Shown here in pieces: positions 9,924-19,555 of a DNA stretch of 64,000 bases. The DNA lies in contig JABLUY010000022.1 in NCBI GenBank assembly GCA_013306675.1, positions 160,347 to 224,346 on the forward strand, in the 5' to 3' direction. Source of the DNA: Thraustochytrium sp. TN22 (taxonomy: Eukaryota > Sar > Bigyra > Thraustochytrida > Thraustochytriidae). Position 1 is the first letter of the stretch. Each line of letters starts with the position of its first letter. The notes beneath the pieces were generated by a model. That model was not told the origin of the DNA, did not search any database, and saw only the letters and a program-made list of their open reading frames with translations. Position numbers and translations under genes: made by a program.

Positions 9924-10484
9924 ATGGCCTCGGAGAGCGCGGCGATGGACGCGGCGACGGGCACGGCGGATGCGGCGGCCGCAGCGGCGCAGGCCGCGGA
10001 GCCGCCCGCTGCGGCGCCGGTCCCAGAGAAAGCGGCGGCGGCGGCGGCGGCGGCGGCGGGCGATGAGGATGCCATGGAGCGCGGCGACGAAGAGGCCAAC
10101 GAGCCGCGCGTGGGCGTGGAGCGCTTCACGGTGGACGACCCGGACGAGGAGGGCAAGCGCGCGAATGTGATGCTTTGGCGCCTGGACCAGAGCTTCTTCG
10201 TGTGGGCTGGGCCGTCGTCGGCGCGGCCGGTGCTGCCGCACCTGGTGGCCGGTCTAGTGGGTAGGCGCAAGGGCGCCGAGCCCTTCGCGTCCACCGTCAC
10301 GGACATGGGCGGTGTGGCTGCGCAGGGCTCGCATGGCATGGCGACGCGGCTCGCCAAGCGCATGGCGGCCAGTGGCACCGGCATGGTCATTCATGTATCG
10401 TGCGCGCTGCCGGACGGCGAGCAGGGGCTGCGCCGCGCTGTGGAGCACGAGGTGGCACGCCGCATCGCGACGCCGCGCGTATGA
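9924..10484 (+). CDS. PSMG4: Proteasome assembly chaperone 4 (PSMG4/PAC4) homologue
   Basis: This is a 186-residue protein. Residues 1-65 are an Ala/Glu-rich leader. Residues about 68-186 match the PAC4 fold: RFTVDD, NVMLWRLDQSFFVWAG, STVTDMGG, GMATRLAKRMAAS and VIHVSCAL, followed by a C-terminal helix, AVEHEVARRI. The PAC4 signature order (a short strand ending in a 'FFVW(A/V)G' core, a small-residue loop, an 'LA+RLAK+' helix, then 'hhVS' before the last helix) is present. With PAC3, PAC4 escorts alpha-subunit ring assembly of the 20S proteasome. The MASESAAMD start, in an AAGATGG context, excludes an upstream stretch that reads as unrelated low-quality sequence. Confidence 0.85.
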   Translation: MASESAAMDAATGTADAAAAAAQAAEPPAAAPVPEKAAAAAAAAAGDEDAMERGDEEANEPRVGVERFTVDDPDEEGKRANVMLWRLDQSFFVWAGPSSARPVLPHLVAGLVGRRKGAEPFASTVTDMGGVAAQGSHGMATRLAKRMAASGTGMVIHVSCALPDGEQGLRRAVEHEVARRIATPRV

Positions 10485-10706
10485 GCATCGTACGGGCTGA
10501 CTTGCAAGGCGAGGTGACAAGGCTCAACCAACCAACCAACAAACCAACCAACAAATCAACAAACAAACAGTACGTAAGCTAGCTAGCTAGAGAGCGGCGC
10601 GCATGGAGCGTAGCACAAGTCGTTCTCTTTGCTTTAGGCCTAGGCGCGCTCATCTCAGGGGCACAAGTCAGAATATCTATCTTCAACGTCACAGACTCTC
10701 TCAATT

Positions 10707-10710
<4 letters not shown>

Positions 10711-10764
<54 letters not shown>
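10711..10764. repeat. (CAG)18 trinucleotide repeat between convergent genes
   Basis: Eighteen perfect CAG units lie 24 bases beyond the stop of the minus-strand AFF-like gene and 226 bases beyond the PSMG4 stop. They are therefore probably in the 3' untranslated region of one or both genes. Confidence 0.95.
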
Positions 10765-10766
<2 letters not shown>

Positions 10767-10788
10767 CGGGCACAGGCTCAGTCTCTCG

Positions 10789-11745
10789 CTATGGCCTTTG
10801 CTCGAGGGCCTGCGCAGCGCGGTCCGATGCGAGCATGAGGTCAAAGGCGCCCTCCATGAGCTCCAGGTGCGGGAGATTCTGCAGCAAGTCGCGAAAGACG
10901 TCCGGCGCGCTCTCCCGCACGGTGGTTTCCAGGAGGTCCGCCTGTTGCCAGTGGGACATGCCCAGAACCGAGTCGCGACCCTCCTCCAGGACGAAGTTGC
11001 TGTGCTGCTGGAAGTTCTGCTGCTCCTCTGGCGACACGTAAAAGGCGGCACTATGATGCGCCGACACCAGGGCGCCCGTGGCGCGCACGCGCTCGGCCTT
11101 GACCAGCTTCTTGCGCGTGGCCTCCACGGCCGCCCAGATCTTATTAAGCTTCTCGGACTTGACGCGGAATCGCGCCATGCGCACGGTGGCAGCCAGACGG
11201 CCGGCCAGCAGCGCCGCCAGCACGTACTGCCGCAGCGTCGACTCGTCGCGCTTCTTCAAGGCGGCTTCACACACCGGCCACGTCTTCTTGACCACGAACT
11301 CGAGCAGCTCCGCCGTGCGGTTCAGGAGCGCCACCTGCTCCTCCACTGGCTTGGACTCGATGAAGATCTGGCACAGGTCCATGAACTTGAGGCTTGACCG
11401 AACGTACAGCACGTACTTGTCCTCCTCAGCCGCCTTGTCAGCGCGGTGCTTGAGGTCGCTCGCGTGCGCCTTGATGCGCTCCGCATCCATAGCCGACAGC
11501 TTGCGCGCCGGCGGTGCAGGCCGCGGCGCCGGCGGCGCCGGCCGCCGCCCCGGGCCGCCGTCGCTGTCGTCCTTGCCGCCGTCGACGCCGGGGCGATCAC
11601 CGTCCGACTCGGACCCGGGCCTTGGCCGCTTATTGGGCGTGGCTGGCTCCAGCTCCGCCTCGTTCACGCCCGCCAGCCCGAGCAGCAGTGTCTCCAGCTC
11701 CTTGGACAGCTGCGGCGCCTTGTGCCCGGCCTTCTTCGACCCCAT
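10789..11745 (-). CDS. Protein resembling the AF4/FMR2 (AFF) C-terminal homology domain
   Basis: This is a 318-residue protein. Residues 1-80 are disordered and Pro/Gly/Asp-rich with a small basic patch (NKRPRPGSES). Residues about 85-225 are helical: AERIKAHASDLKHRADKAAE, SSLKFMDLCQIFIES, LLNRTAELLEFVVKKTW, AALLAGRLAATVRMARFRVK. The order 'A..LKH+AD', then 'LK(F/Y).D..L.FIE', then a helix with 'R..A..+M..(F/Y)R.K' resembles the C-terminal domain of AFF-family super-elongation-complex scaffolds. The match is by eye and moderate. A helical TPR-like protein of another family is the alternative. It converges on PSMG4 and diverges from the tyrosine phosphatase. Confidence 0.55.
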   Translation of the reverse strand: MGSKKAGHKAPQLSKELETLLLGLAGVNEAELEPATPNKRPRPGSESDGDRPGVDGGKDDSDGGPGRRPAPPAPRPAPPARKLSAMDAERIKAHASDLKHRADKAAEEDKYVLYVRSSLKFMDLCQIFIESKPVEEQVALLNRTAELLEFVVKKTWPVCEAALKKRDESTLRQYVLAALLAGRLAATVRMARFRVKSEKLNKIWAAVEATRKKLVKAERVRATGALVSAHHSAAFYVSPEEQQNFQQHSNFVLEEGRDSVLGMSHWQQADLLETTVRESAPDVFRDLLQNLPHLELMEGAFDLMLASDRAAQALEQRP

Positions 11746-13128
11746 GGTGCCGCCTCGCCGCCGCCGCTGCCGCCGCCGCCGCCGCTACCGCCGCCGCTGC
11801 CGCCGCTCCCCCCGCCGCCGCCGCCGCCTACCGCGCCCGCGCCGCCGCCGCCGCGCCGCCGCCGTCCGCGCCGCGCGCGAGGACTATGCCCGTTTGCGCG
11901 CTTACAGCGAGGCCGTCGTCGTCTTCGCCGTCAAGCCCGCTCCACGGTCACAGCAGTAGTAAGTCAGTGTCATGATCAGTCACCGCGATCCACGATCAGG
12001 CTCGCGAGCCTGGGCGAGCCCACCCGGCCCGCCAGCTGACGACCAACCCGACCGGCGGGCCAGCACGTCGCCGTGACCACGGTCTGGCGTTGCCCAGCTC
12101 AGGGCGGCCGCGGGGCGCGCTTGCTCGGCCTTGGGCTAGGGGGTGAAGTTGTTGGTGAGCGCTTTGACGAACTTGCTGAGAGCTTCGTGACCGCGCTGTG
12201 CCCGTGCAGATCGTGACCAAAGACGAGGCTCGCTCAGGCTGCAGTGCTTGATGAGTCGGACGTTCAGGCTGTGGAGCGAGCGCTGAGCAGTGAGCGCGAC
12301 AGCAGTCAGGCCCAGTTGGGCTGCACGCGCCAGTTCTCCACCTACCTTTGCACCGCTCTCGGCCCAGTTTTCCCTCTACTAGTAGCTAGTAGCTAGCTCT
12401 GGAGCTAAGAGCTAGCCACCTTGACGATCTTTCACGAGCCACCCCTTTGCGCTCTCGCCGCTCTCCGGCGTGGTTTCCTGGCCGCTCTCCGATCACGATG
12501 CGCTCTCCAAGTCATCTTCGTGTCCAAGTCCGCCCAGATTTCGAGCTCTTCAGGTTTCTTCAAGCCGCAGCTTCGCCACGGCCGCCGCGCCAGCAAACCG
12601 CAAAGCGAGCTCGCGAGCTCGCGAGCTCGAGCCGAGCGAGCTCCCGTGGCCGTCGCGCCGCCACCGCTTGCCTGCTCGTTTCCCTGGACGTCGTTCGTCC
12701 GGAGGGTTACGGTCGCCTGCTCGTCGTAGGGCGCGGTGGCGCGGTGCTGTGTGGCGGCGACGGCGGCGACGAGGCGGAGCGAGCGAGGGCGCCCGCGGCA
12801 GAGCCGAGTCGCGGCTGCGCGCGGGCGGCGGCGGCGGCGGCGGGCGGCGGCGGTGCGGCGCGGCGCAGCGCGGGCCGCCTCGGCGGCGCGCGCGCGGACG
12901 CAGGTCGCCAGGACGGGGAACGCGGGCGGAAAGCGCGCGCGGCATGCGCAGGGGGGCCGGCGCAGGAGCCTTCGAGGAGAGCGCAGCGGCGCGCGCGCGG
13001 ACGAGCAGCAGCAGCAGGACACGCGCGAGCGCGCCGTGGAGGGGCCCTCCGGGGAGAGGAAGAGCAGCAGCGGCAGCAGCAGCAGCAGCGGCAGCAGCAG
13101 CAAGCGCAACGAGGAACACGCCGCGGCC
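11746..13128. promoter_or_regulatory. Divergent intergenic region between the AFF-like and phosphatase genes
   Basis: 1.38 kb separates two divergent start codons. Both ends are CCG/GCC- or GCA-rich leaders (about 11756-11880 and 12780-13128). The middle (about 11950-12440) has lower GC and contains GCTA/CTAGT motifs at 12376-12412. I see no convincing TATA box and no gene. Confidence 0.45.
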
Positions 13129-14316
13129 ATGAGCGGCGAGGTGGACGTGGATGCGCACACCGCAGGCGGCGGCGCGGGCGCGGGCGCGGGCGCGGGCGTG
13201 GGCGGGAACGGGGGCAGCCCCTCCGTCGCAACGGCGCTCGGCCTGCTACCGGCGGCCGCGGAAGTGCGGCGCGCCGTGAACGTGGACGGCTTCCGCGAGC
13301 ACGCGGAGACGCTGGCGCGCATTACGGACGGCTTCAAGCAGGAGTACCACGCGGCGCGGCGCCAGGTCGAGGGCGACCCCGCGTACCGCGAGCGCATCAC
13401 CAGTTCGGTGCCGCACGTGCGCGCGGCCAACCGGTACGCCGACATCGTCTGTCTGGACGACACACGCGTGCGTCTCGCCACGCAGGCAGGCCATGACTAC
13501 ATCAACGCGAGCTGGGTCCGCCTCGAGGGCGTCGGCGGCCGCCAGTACGTCGCAGCGCAAGCGCCTATTCCAGACACCTTTGAGTCCTTTTGGCGCATGG
13601 TCTGGGAGTCCAGCGCCCCGCTCGTGCTCATGCTCACGCCCTGGCAGGAGGAGGCGCACGGTCGGGTCCGCGTCAAGGCCGACCCGTACCTGCCTCTGCG
13701 CGAAGGCGACGCCGAGCGCCACGGTCCCTTTAGCGTGCGCTGCGAGACGCTCGACCTTTCCGAGCATGCGCAGGGCATCGACGTGCGCAAGCTCGCCATC
13801 GCCAACGCCGACGAGGCCGATAGCCCGGAGCGCGTCGTGTACCACGTGCACTTCACCAACTGGCCCGACTTTGGCAGCGTCAGGGATCACGGCCCGTACC
13901 TCCAGTTGCACGCCACTGTGCACCGCTGGGAGGCGCGCGCCCGCGCCGAGAACCCGGATGGCGGCGCGGGTGCCCTGTTCGCGCCCACCATCAACCACTG
14001 CAGCGCTGGCATCGGCCGAACCGGAACCTACATCGCCATCGACGCCATTCTGGCCTGGATCACCGAGACGACCAAGAACAGCCCACGGCGGCCCGCCGAG
14101 CTCAGCGTCTCGGACTTCTTCATGCAGCTCCGCAACGCGCGTCCAGGTATGGTCGTCACGCTCGACCAGTACATCATGGTGTACCAGGTTATTTATTTCG
14201 CGCTCTTCGGCCGTGCACTCGGCGACGAGGATGATGAGGCGGAGTCTGCCGAGTCCTATGAAGGCATGGACGATGCCGACATTTACAAGGCGAAGCTGGG
14301 CGGCGGCCCCAAGTGA
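13129..14316 (+). CDS. Class I protein tyrosine phosphatase
   Basis: This is a 395-residue single-domain, apparently soluble phosphatase (domain about 70-370). Visible motifs in order: substrate loop ANRYADIV (the KNRY motif), DYINASWV, YVAAQAP, the WPD loop WPDFG with general acid Asp247, and the P-loop HCSAGIGRTG with nucleophile Cys291 and its Arg. The last is the Q-loop, which reads VVTLDQY; PTP1B Gln262 is replaced by Val343 while the second Gln is kept. The enzyme should hydrolyse phosphotyrosine through a phosphocysteine. Class I PTPs other than dual-specificity ones are sparse in many protists. The 45-residue N-terminus is Gly/Ala-rich; MSGEVDVDAH in a GGCCATGAG context is the chosen start, since the upstream frame is Ala/Arg/Gln-rich. 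No membrane or SH2 segment is seen. Confidence 0.93.
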   Translation: MSGEVDVDAHTAGGGAGAGAGAGVGGNGGSPSVATALGLLPAAAEVRRAVNVDGFREHAETLARITDGFKQEYHAARRQVEGDPAYRERITSSVPHVRAANRYADIVCLDDTRVRLATQAGHDYINASWVRLEGVGGRQYVAAQAPIPDTFESFWRMVWESSAPLVLMLTPWQEEAHGRVRVKADPYLPLREGDAERHGPFSVRCETLDLSEHAQGIDVRKLAIANADEADSPERVVYHVHFTNWPDFGSVRDHGPYLQLHATVHRWEARARAENPDGGAGALFAPTINHCSAGIGRTGTYIAIDAILAWITETTKNSPRRPAELSVSDFFMQLRNARPGMVVTLDQYIMVYQVIYFALFGRALGDEDDEAESAESYEGMDDADIYKAKLGGGPK

Positions 14317-14708
14317 ACAAGTGTGTGCAAGCGACCAAACGACCGAGCGAGCAAGCGAGGAGCAAGCGAGGAGCATGTGAAGTTGGGTGGAGAAAACGAA
14401 GGGAAGAACGGGGCAGGGGTAGGGAGGGAAACACAAGGCGCGGCGCTGATTGCAGATCGATCTTTGGCGACGAGCATGCCCTGCGAGCGCCACGGCTCGA
14501 GGACCACGGCTGCTCGCCAGCGACGCCTGAATGGGCGTGGCGAAGAAATGAGGACGAGGCTGACGGAGGGAGCGTCGCAAGAACAAGAATGAGCAAGAAC
14601 AAGAATGATCGACGCAACGCTTGATAGCACCGCGTCAGAACCCTTTCTTTGCTTATCGCATCGTATCGCATCGCTGCCAGCCTGCCCACCTATATGTGAT
14701 CGAGGTGA

Positions 14709-14957
14709 CGAACGTACGTAACTGGCAAGGAGCTTGCTTCTGCTACTGGGTTGGAACGATGTTTTAGCGATGGCTCCATCGCAACGGCCTTGACAGTGAG
14801 ACAATGGCTGACGCAATGTCAGGACCGAGTTTGGGTGCGCGTTGCCTGCCTGCCTGCCTTCCTGTGCGAGACCGAAAACCACGTTCATACAAGGCGAACG
14901 AAACTGGCAAGGAGATTCACCTTCGTTGCTGGGTTGGAACATTGTTTACTCTTACTT
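14709..14957. repeat. Imperfect direct repeat in a convergent 3' flank
   Basis: Two copies of about 55-60 bases (14709-14770 and 14895-14957) share ACTGGCAAGGAG, CTGGGTTGGAAC and ATGTTT/TTGTTT blocks in the same order, about 187 bases apart. They fill the 647-base gap between the stops of the phosphatase and the following minus-strand gene; nothing else is evident there. Confidence 0.7.
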
Positions 14958-14963
14958 GTCTTG

Positions 14964-16835
14964 TTAGTCGCTCGTGTAGCGGTACGGGACGCGCACGAGA
15001 GGACAGAGGTCGTGCGCCTCGATCTGCTCGCGCACAAGACCGCAGCCCAGCGCGAGCAGCTCGCGCATCTGCTTGCTACGCAGGATGCTCGCCTCCATTG
15101 CCTGGCGCTCCAGCATCTTGTTGCGCAGCCGCAGAAAGTTGCCCGAAGTGCACTTGTAGAGCGCTTTGCGCGTCTCGGGCGCCAGCGCACCAGCTGCCAT
15201 TGTGGGCCGCCAGAAAGGGTTCACGCGCAGGCAGAGCGCCTCGAGCCGCGTCTGTGACGTCTTCGCGTCGCGCGCCCATTGCTGCGAGAGCGCGTCCAGG
15301 AGCACCTTGTGCGTCTGGCTGTGCTCGATTTCAAACCTGCGCGCCAGGTCCAGGCGCTCGGCGCGCTGCAGCTCCACCTGCGCCTCGAGCGTCGCGTGCA
15401 GGCCGCGCGAGGTGCCGACGCGCGGGCGCCGCGTCGCGTTCGCCGCGCTGCCGCGTTCGCCGCCCAGGACGGCTGTCTCGCGCGTCAATGGCTCGTACCG
15501 CGCGTCCTGGACAATCTTGGCCACGGCGTCCTCCACCGCATGCAGAGGCTCGTGCCGCGACCGCCGGATGGACCGCAGACTCGTGCTCGTCGTGTTGCTG
15601 TTGCTGCTGTTGCTGCTGTTGCTGCTGCTGCCGGCGGGCACTTGCTCGGCCTGGCTCACCTTGGGCGCGGGCGCCGGCGTGGCTTTGGGCGCCTCCACCA
15701 CGCGCGCGCGCTTCTGTGCCGCTGCTGTCGGCGACGGCGAAGGCGACTTGCGCTTGGGCGTAGTGACCGTCGGCGCCGGTGCCGCCGTCGGCGCCGGCGC
15801 GGGTGCCTCCAATGCAGCCTTCTGAGCCTTTTGTTGCTCCTGCGGCTTCTCTGCCGTGGGCGACACGGGCAGCTCCGGGGCTGCGGCGCTGCTCAGCGTG
15901 CGCTTGGGAACCTCGCGCGAGGCCACGGCCATGGGCTTGGCCTCGCTGCCCTCGGGCTGCGGCGTCAGCGAGCGCGCGTTCTCGTCGTGGTCGGCTGGCG
16001 CCCGCCGGATGGGCGTCGTGGTCGCCGAAACCTTCGCCGGCGCCGGCGTCGGGGCGGGCGCCGGCGAGGCAGGCGAGGCCGGCGAAGCCGGTGAGGTGGG
16101 CGACGAGCTGGCCTTGCGCACCGTCTTCACCTTGGGCCGAGGCTTCTCTTCGTCCTTGACCTGTTCCGACGCTTGCTGCTGCGACGAGATCGTGCGCACG
16201 CGCGAGGGCGAGGACGCCTTGCGGCTCAGCACAGAGCGCAGCGAGGCGGACTCGCCGCTCGCCACGCTGCTAGCGTCGTCGTCGCCGCCCTTGTTGCGGC
16301 GAGGGCGCTGCTGGTAGTTCATGAAGAAGTCGCGCTCCTTGACCTCACGCTGCGCCTGAAAAAGAATGTTCGCGGAGCTGTGAATGTATTTGGGCTGCAC
16401 GCGCTTCTCGCTGCCGCCTAGCACGTAGCTGATCGCGAACGAGCCGTCCATGTTGCACCGCACAATCTTGCCCACGCCGCCGGGCTTGTTGATGCCGGGC
16501 CACGTGCGCGACTCCACGTGCACCACGTCGCCCACAACGAACTTGGGCGGCCGCGGCGCTGGCGCCGGCGCCGGCGCCGGTGCCGGCGGCGCGTGCGCCT
16601 GCTGCTTGACCGGCGCCGCCGCAGGCGCGAGCGCGGGCGCGGGCGCCGCCTTCATCGTCGGCGCCTGCGCCTGCGCCTCCGCCTGCTGCTTGAGCGTCGG
16701 CGACAGGGTCGCGCGCGCCTGATCCTCGCCGCCGTCGCGCCGCGGCGGCGTCGCGCACGCGAAGCCGCGGCTCAGGGCGCCCGGCGGCTCCGCCACCACG
16801 CGCCGCGCGTTCCCGCGCACCGGCGTCGCCACCAT
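14964..16835 (-). CDS. Nuclear-type protein with a Tudor-like segment and a basic, helical C-terminus
   Basis: This is a 623-residue protein of unrecognised family. Residues about 98-150 form one compact domain, FVVGDVVHVESRTWPGINKP followed by GGVGKIVRCNMDGSFAISYV, which looks like a small beta-barrel of the Tudor/chromo-like class. Such domains bind modified histone tails or nucleic acid; here this is inference. A long disordered middle (about 190-440) is rich in Ser/Pro/Ala/Lys with repeated SPASPASPA units and possible nuclear signals (PKRKSPSPSP, QKRARVVEAP). The last 180 residues are ordinary and probably helical (RRSRHEPLHAVEDAVAKIVQ; LARRFEIEHSQTHKVLLDAL; FLRLRNKMLERQAMEASILR) and look conserved. 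The start MVATPVRGNARR is preferred; the ATG at 17330 would add only Arg/Ala-rich sequence. Confidence 0.7.
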   Translation of the reverse strand: MVATPVRGNARRVVAEPPGALSRGFACATPPRRDGGEDQARATLSPTLKQQAEAQAQAPTMKAAPAPALAPAAAPVKQQAHAPPAPAPAPAPAPRPPKFVVGDVVHVESRTWPGINKPGGVGKIVRCNMDGSFAISYVLGGSEKRVQPKYIHSSANILFQAQREVKERDFFMNYQQRPRRNKGGDDDASSVASGESASLRSVLSRKASSPSRVRTISSQQQASEQVKDEEKPRPKVKTVRKASSSPTSPASPASPASPAPAPTPAPAKVSATTTPIRRAPADHDENARSLTPQPEGSEAKPMAVASREVPKRTLSSAAAPELPVSPTAEKPQEQQKAQKAALEAPAPAPTAAPAPTVTTPKRKSPSPSPTAAAQKRARVVEAPKATPAPAPKVSQAEQVPAGSSSNSSNSSNSNTTSTSLRSIRRSRHEPLHAVEDAVAKIVQDARYEPLTRETAVLGGERGSAANATRRPRVGTSRGLHATLEAQVELQRAERLDLARRFEIEHSQTHKVLLDALSQQWARDAKTSQTRLEALCLRVNPFWRPTMAAGALAPETRKALYKCTSGNFLRLRNKMLERQAMEASILRSKQMRELLALGCGLVREQIEAHDLCPLVRVPYRYTSD

Positions 16836-17255
16836 CCTCCCGCGCCGCGCCGCGCTGCCCCGCTGCCTCCGCCGCGCCTCCGCCGCGCCTCCGCCGCGCC
16901 GCCTGCCGCGCCGCTCGCTGCTGGTCTGCCGCCGCGCCGGCCGCCGGTTTTTCCCTCCGGTTTTTCCCAGCCCGCCCGCCACCGCGGCCGCCTGGCCGCG
17001 CGCGGTGGTTAGGTCGCGAGGTCGCGGCGCGCGTCGCCACGAGCCGCTGTGACGAGCGGCGCCGCGCTCGGCCGGCGCTGGCCTGCGCGCTGTGCAGCGG
17101 AAGGCCGGTGGCGCGGCGCGGGCGGCGGCAGACCTGCCTTTCTTTCTGTCTCTGTCTGTCTCCGTGTCTGTCTCGGCGTGCGCCGTGGTGGCGGAGAAGA
17201 GGCTGCCAGTGACCGGCGGCAACCGGGCGAACGGCGGTTGAGGCGCGGGTCTCGA

Positions 17256-17690
17256 GGGAGGGAGGGAGGGAGGGAGGGTCGAGGCGGGAAGGGAGGGCAG
17301 CGCCTGTACGCTTGGCGAGCGCGAACGCAAGGAGGAGGAACGGACATGAGGTGTGTGGATCCAAGAAGTCTCTCTTCATTTCACTTCTCACTTCACTTCA
17401 CTTCCCTTCGCATGATAATTTACTCAACGGCGGCCGCGGCGGAACGCGGGCGAGATCGTCGCGAGCTGTCTAAGGCTATGTGCTCGCTCGAAGGAGCGTG
17501 CAGGCTGATCGGTCGGAGTCCGACTGGCACTGGCATGCATCGCGGGCGTGGTCAGCTCCGCCCGCGCGCACAAAGACGTTTGCTACGGCGGGGCAACCTC
17601 TACGTGGGCCCCTCCCCTGGTCGCCCCTCTGTCGTGGTGCCTCCTCTCTCTCCCTCTCTCTCCTTCCCTCCCTCCCTCCCTCCCTCGCTC
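17256..17690. repeat. (GGGA)n and (CCCT)n tracts flanking a short AT-richer segment
   Basis: A (GGGA)n tract at 17256-17278 and a CT/CCCT tract at about 17640-17690 are near-complementary and could pair if transcribed together. They lie between the leader of the Tudor-like gene and the stop of PUS1. No gene is supported in 16836-17810. Confidence 0.7.
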
Positions 17691-17810
17691 CCTGAGCGAT
17701 CCGTCCTGGCCGATCTCTGTGCGGGGTCAGTGAGCACGCTTGTGCAGGCACCCACCCACGCATCATCATCATCCCCCGCCATTGGCGAAGTCGACAGTCA
17801 GCCAAACGCG

Positions 17811-19475
17811 CTATGAATGCGAGGACGCACTCCGCTGCAGACCATGGTGGTGGTGCTGCTGGTCCTCTTCGGTACGGAGCGGGACGGCCTCGGCCTGCTT
17901 GCAGGCGAGCTTGGTGGCATAGTTGGCGGCATCGGCGCGGTCGCGATGCGCGCGCCAGTCGAGGTAGCGCTGAATAGCAAGGTCGACGACGGGAGGCTTG
18001 AAGTTGGGCGCGAAGACGGTCTGGTAGAGCCGGTTGAAGCTCTCCCAGAGGCCGTGGTCGCTGAGGCGATCCTGCAGGACGTGGTTGACCTGGTTCCGCC
18101 GGAATTCCTCCATGCGCTTTTCGATGGGCTCGGTGAGCAGGAGGTGGGAGCCGGCGGTCTCGCTGGGACGCAGCGGGTTGAAGTGCGTCTTGGCGAGCAC
18201 GAGCGTCTCGGACGGCACGGCCGGGAAGCGCATACGCGCCGGCGGCGCGAGCAGGACCTCGGCGAAGATGTCCGGGATGTCGCTCTGCAGCATGCAGACG
18301 GCCGTGCCGATGAGGTGGCGGATCTGGTTGATCATGAAGGAGTTGGCGGTGATCTCGAAGCGCACGGCGGGCTCGGCGTCAGGCGTGAGCTGCAGCGGGC
18401 CGACCACCTCAAAGGACTGGACGTGGCGGTAGTGCGCCGAGGTGATTTGGTCCGACGGGACCTGGGCCTCGAGCCAGCGCAGCGTCGAGAGCTTCTGGCG
18501 GCGAGACTCGTCCTGCGGCTGGCCGCGCGCGCCCTCGGCTCCACTCCCTGCGTGGTGCAGCGCGCGCTCGTCATCCTCCTCCTCGTCATCGTCGTCGTCG
18601 AAGTCGTCGTCGTCCTCGTCGTGGTTCGCGTGCAGCGACTCGGCGTACTCGTCCGCGTCGTAGGCGCGAATCGTATGACGCAGGTGCGGCTGGACGTCAA
18701 GCGCCGGGGTGGCCGGGTCCTGCGCGGAGCGCGGGCGGCGCCAGGCGCGGCGACTGCCATTGTGGTTCTGGTAAAAGGCCCGCTTGGTGAAGTTATGAAA
18801 GGTGCGGTTGCCGACGAACTTGTTGAGGATGGCCTGCAGGCGCTCGAGGCGCGCCGCGTCGGAGGCCGAGCCGGAGCCGTCCAGGCCGATCATCCAGCAC
18901 GGCAGGTAGTAGTGGTAGGTGCGCGACTTGCAAAAGCCGCGCGCCTTGAAGGACTTGGTGACGCGCTGGACGGAGAAGACGCGCACGTCGTCCGGCAGGA
19001 AAAGATTGAGCTTGTCGGCCAGCTCGAGGCCGAGCGGGTCCGCCTTCCACGGGTTGTCGCTGCGCAGCAGCACGTCGGAGCCGATCACGTTGCAGAGCGC
19101 GTGCGCGCCCTTGTCGGTCCTGCTGCTGCGCGTCCATCCGATCTTGTCCTGCTTGCGCATGTTGGCGCCGCTGATGCCGCCCGCGTCGTAAAGCGCGCTC
19201 ATGAGGACCTCCTCCACGGTCTGCCCCCCAGCGCATCGCAGGTTCATCTGGCTGCCCCTGAACCGCGAGCCGACGTAGCCGTGGAAGATGGCCACGCGGC
19301 GCTTGCGCGGCGCCACCGCCACGTCGCCCGCCGGCAGCCCTGACCCGACGCCGCTCAGCTCCAAGGAGTCCTCATCATACCACGCGCTCAGCGCGCGCAC
19401 GCCACGCTGCGACGCCCGCGGCATGCGCACGAACTGCACGGGCGCGCGCGCCGCGCCGCTGCACAGCCCGAGCAT
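17811..19475 (-). CDS. PUS1: tRNA pseudouridine synthase, TruA/PUS1 family
   Basis: This is a 554-residue enzyme. TruA-family motifs are clear: the N-terminal strand RRVAIFHGYVGSRFRGSQMN, the catalytic motif SSRTDKGAHALCN with nucleophile Asp121, RVTKSFKARGFCKSRTYHYY, RTFHNFTKR and SFMINQIRHLIGTAVCM. It isomerises uridine to pseudouridine in tRNA (typically positions 26-28 or 34-36 for PUS1). An acidic insertion (about 290-315, mostly Asp/Glu) interrupts the domain between the two halves of the fold. The first 45 residues (MLGLCSGAARAPVQFVRMPR) are basic and hydroxylated, so dual mitochondrial/nuclear targeting, as known for PUS1, is plausible. It diverges from FHIP. Confidence 0.93.
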   Translation of the reverse strand: MLGLCSGAARAPVQFVRMPRASQRGVRALSAWYDEDSLELSGVGSGLPAGDVAVAPRKRRVAIFHGYVGSRFRGSQMNLRCAGGQTVEEVLMSALYDAGGISGANMRKQDKIGWTRSSRTDKGAHALCNVIGSDVLLRSDNPWKADPLGLELADKLNLFLPDDVRVFSVQRVTKSFKARGFCKSRTYHYYLPCWMIGLDGSGSASDAARLERLQAILNKFVGNRTFHNFTKRAFYQNHNGSRRAWRRPRSAQDPATPALDVQPHLRHTIRAYDADEYAESLHANHDEDDDDFDDDDDEEEDDERALHHAGSGAEGARGQPQDESRRQKLSTLRWLEAQVPSDQITSAHYRHVQSFEVVGPLQLTPDAEPAVRFEITANSFMINQIRHLIGTAVCMLQSDIPDIFAEVLLAPPARMRFPAVPSETLVLAKTHFNPLRPSETAGSHLLLTEPIEKRMEEFRRNQVNHVLQDRLSDHGLWESFNRLYQTVFAPNFKPPVVDLAIQRYLDWRAHRDRADAANYATKLACKQAEAVPLRTEEDQQHHHHGLQRSASSHS

Positions 19476-19524
19476 CCCTCCCGCCGCGCCGCGCCCCCGC
19501 GCGCCGCGCCGCGCCGCTCCCGCT

Positions 19525-19555
<31 letters not shown>

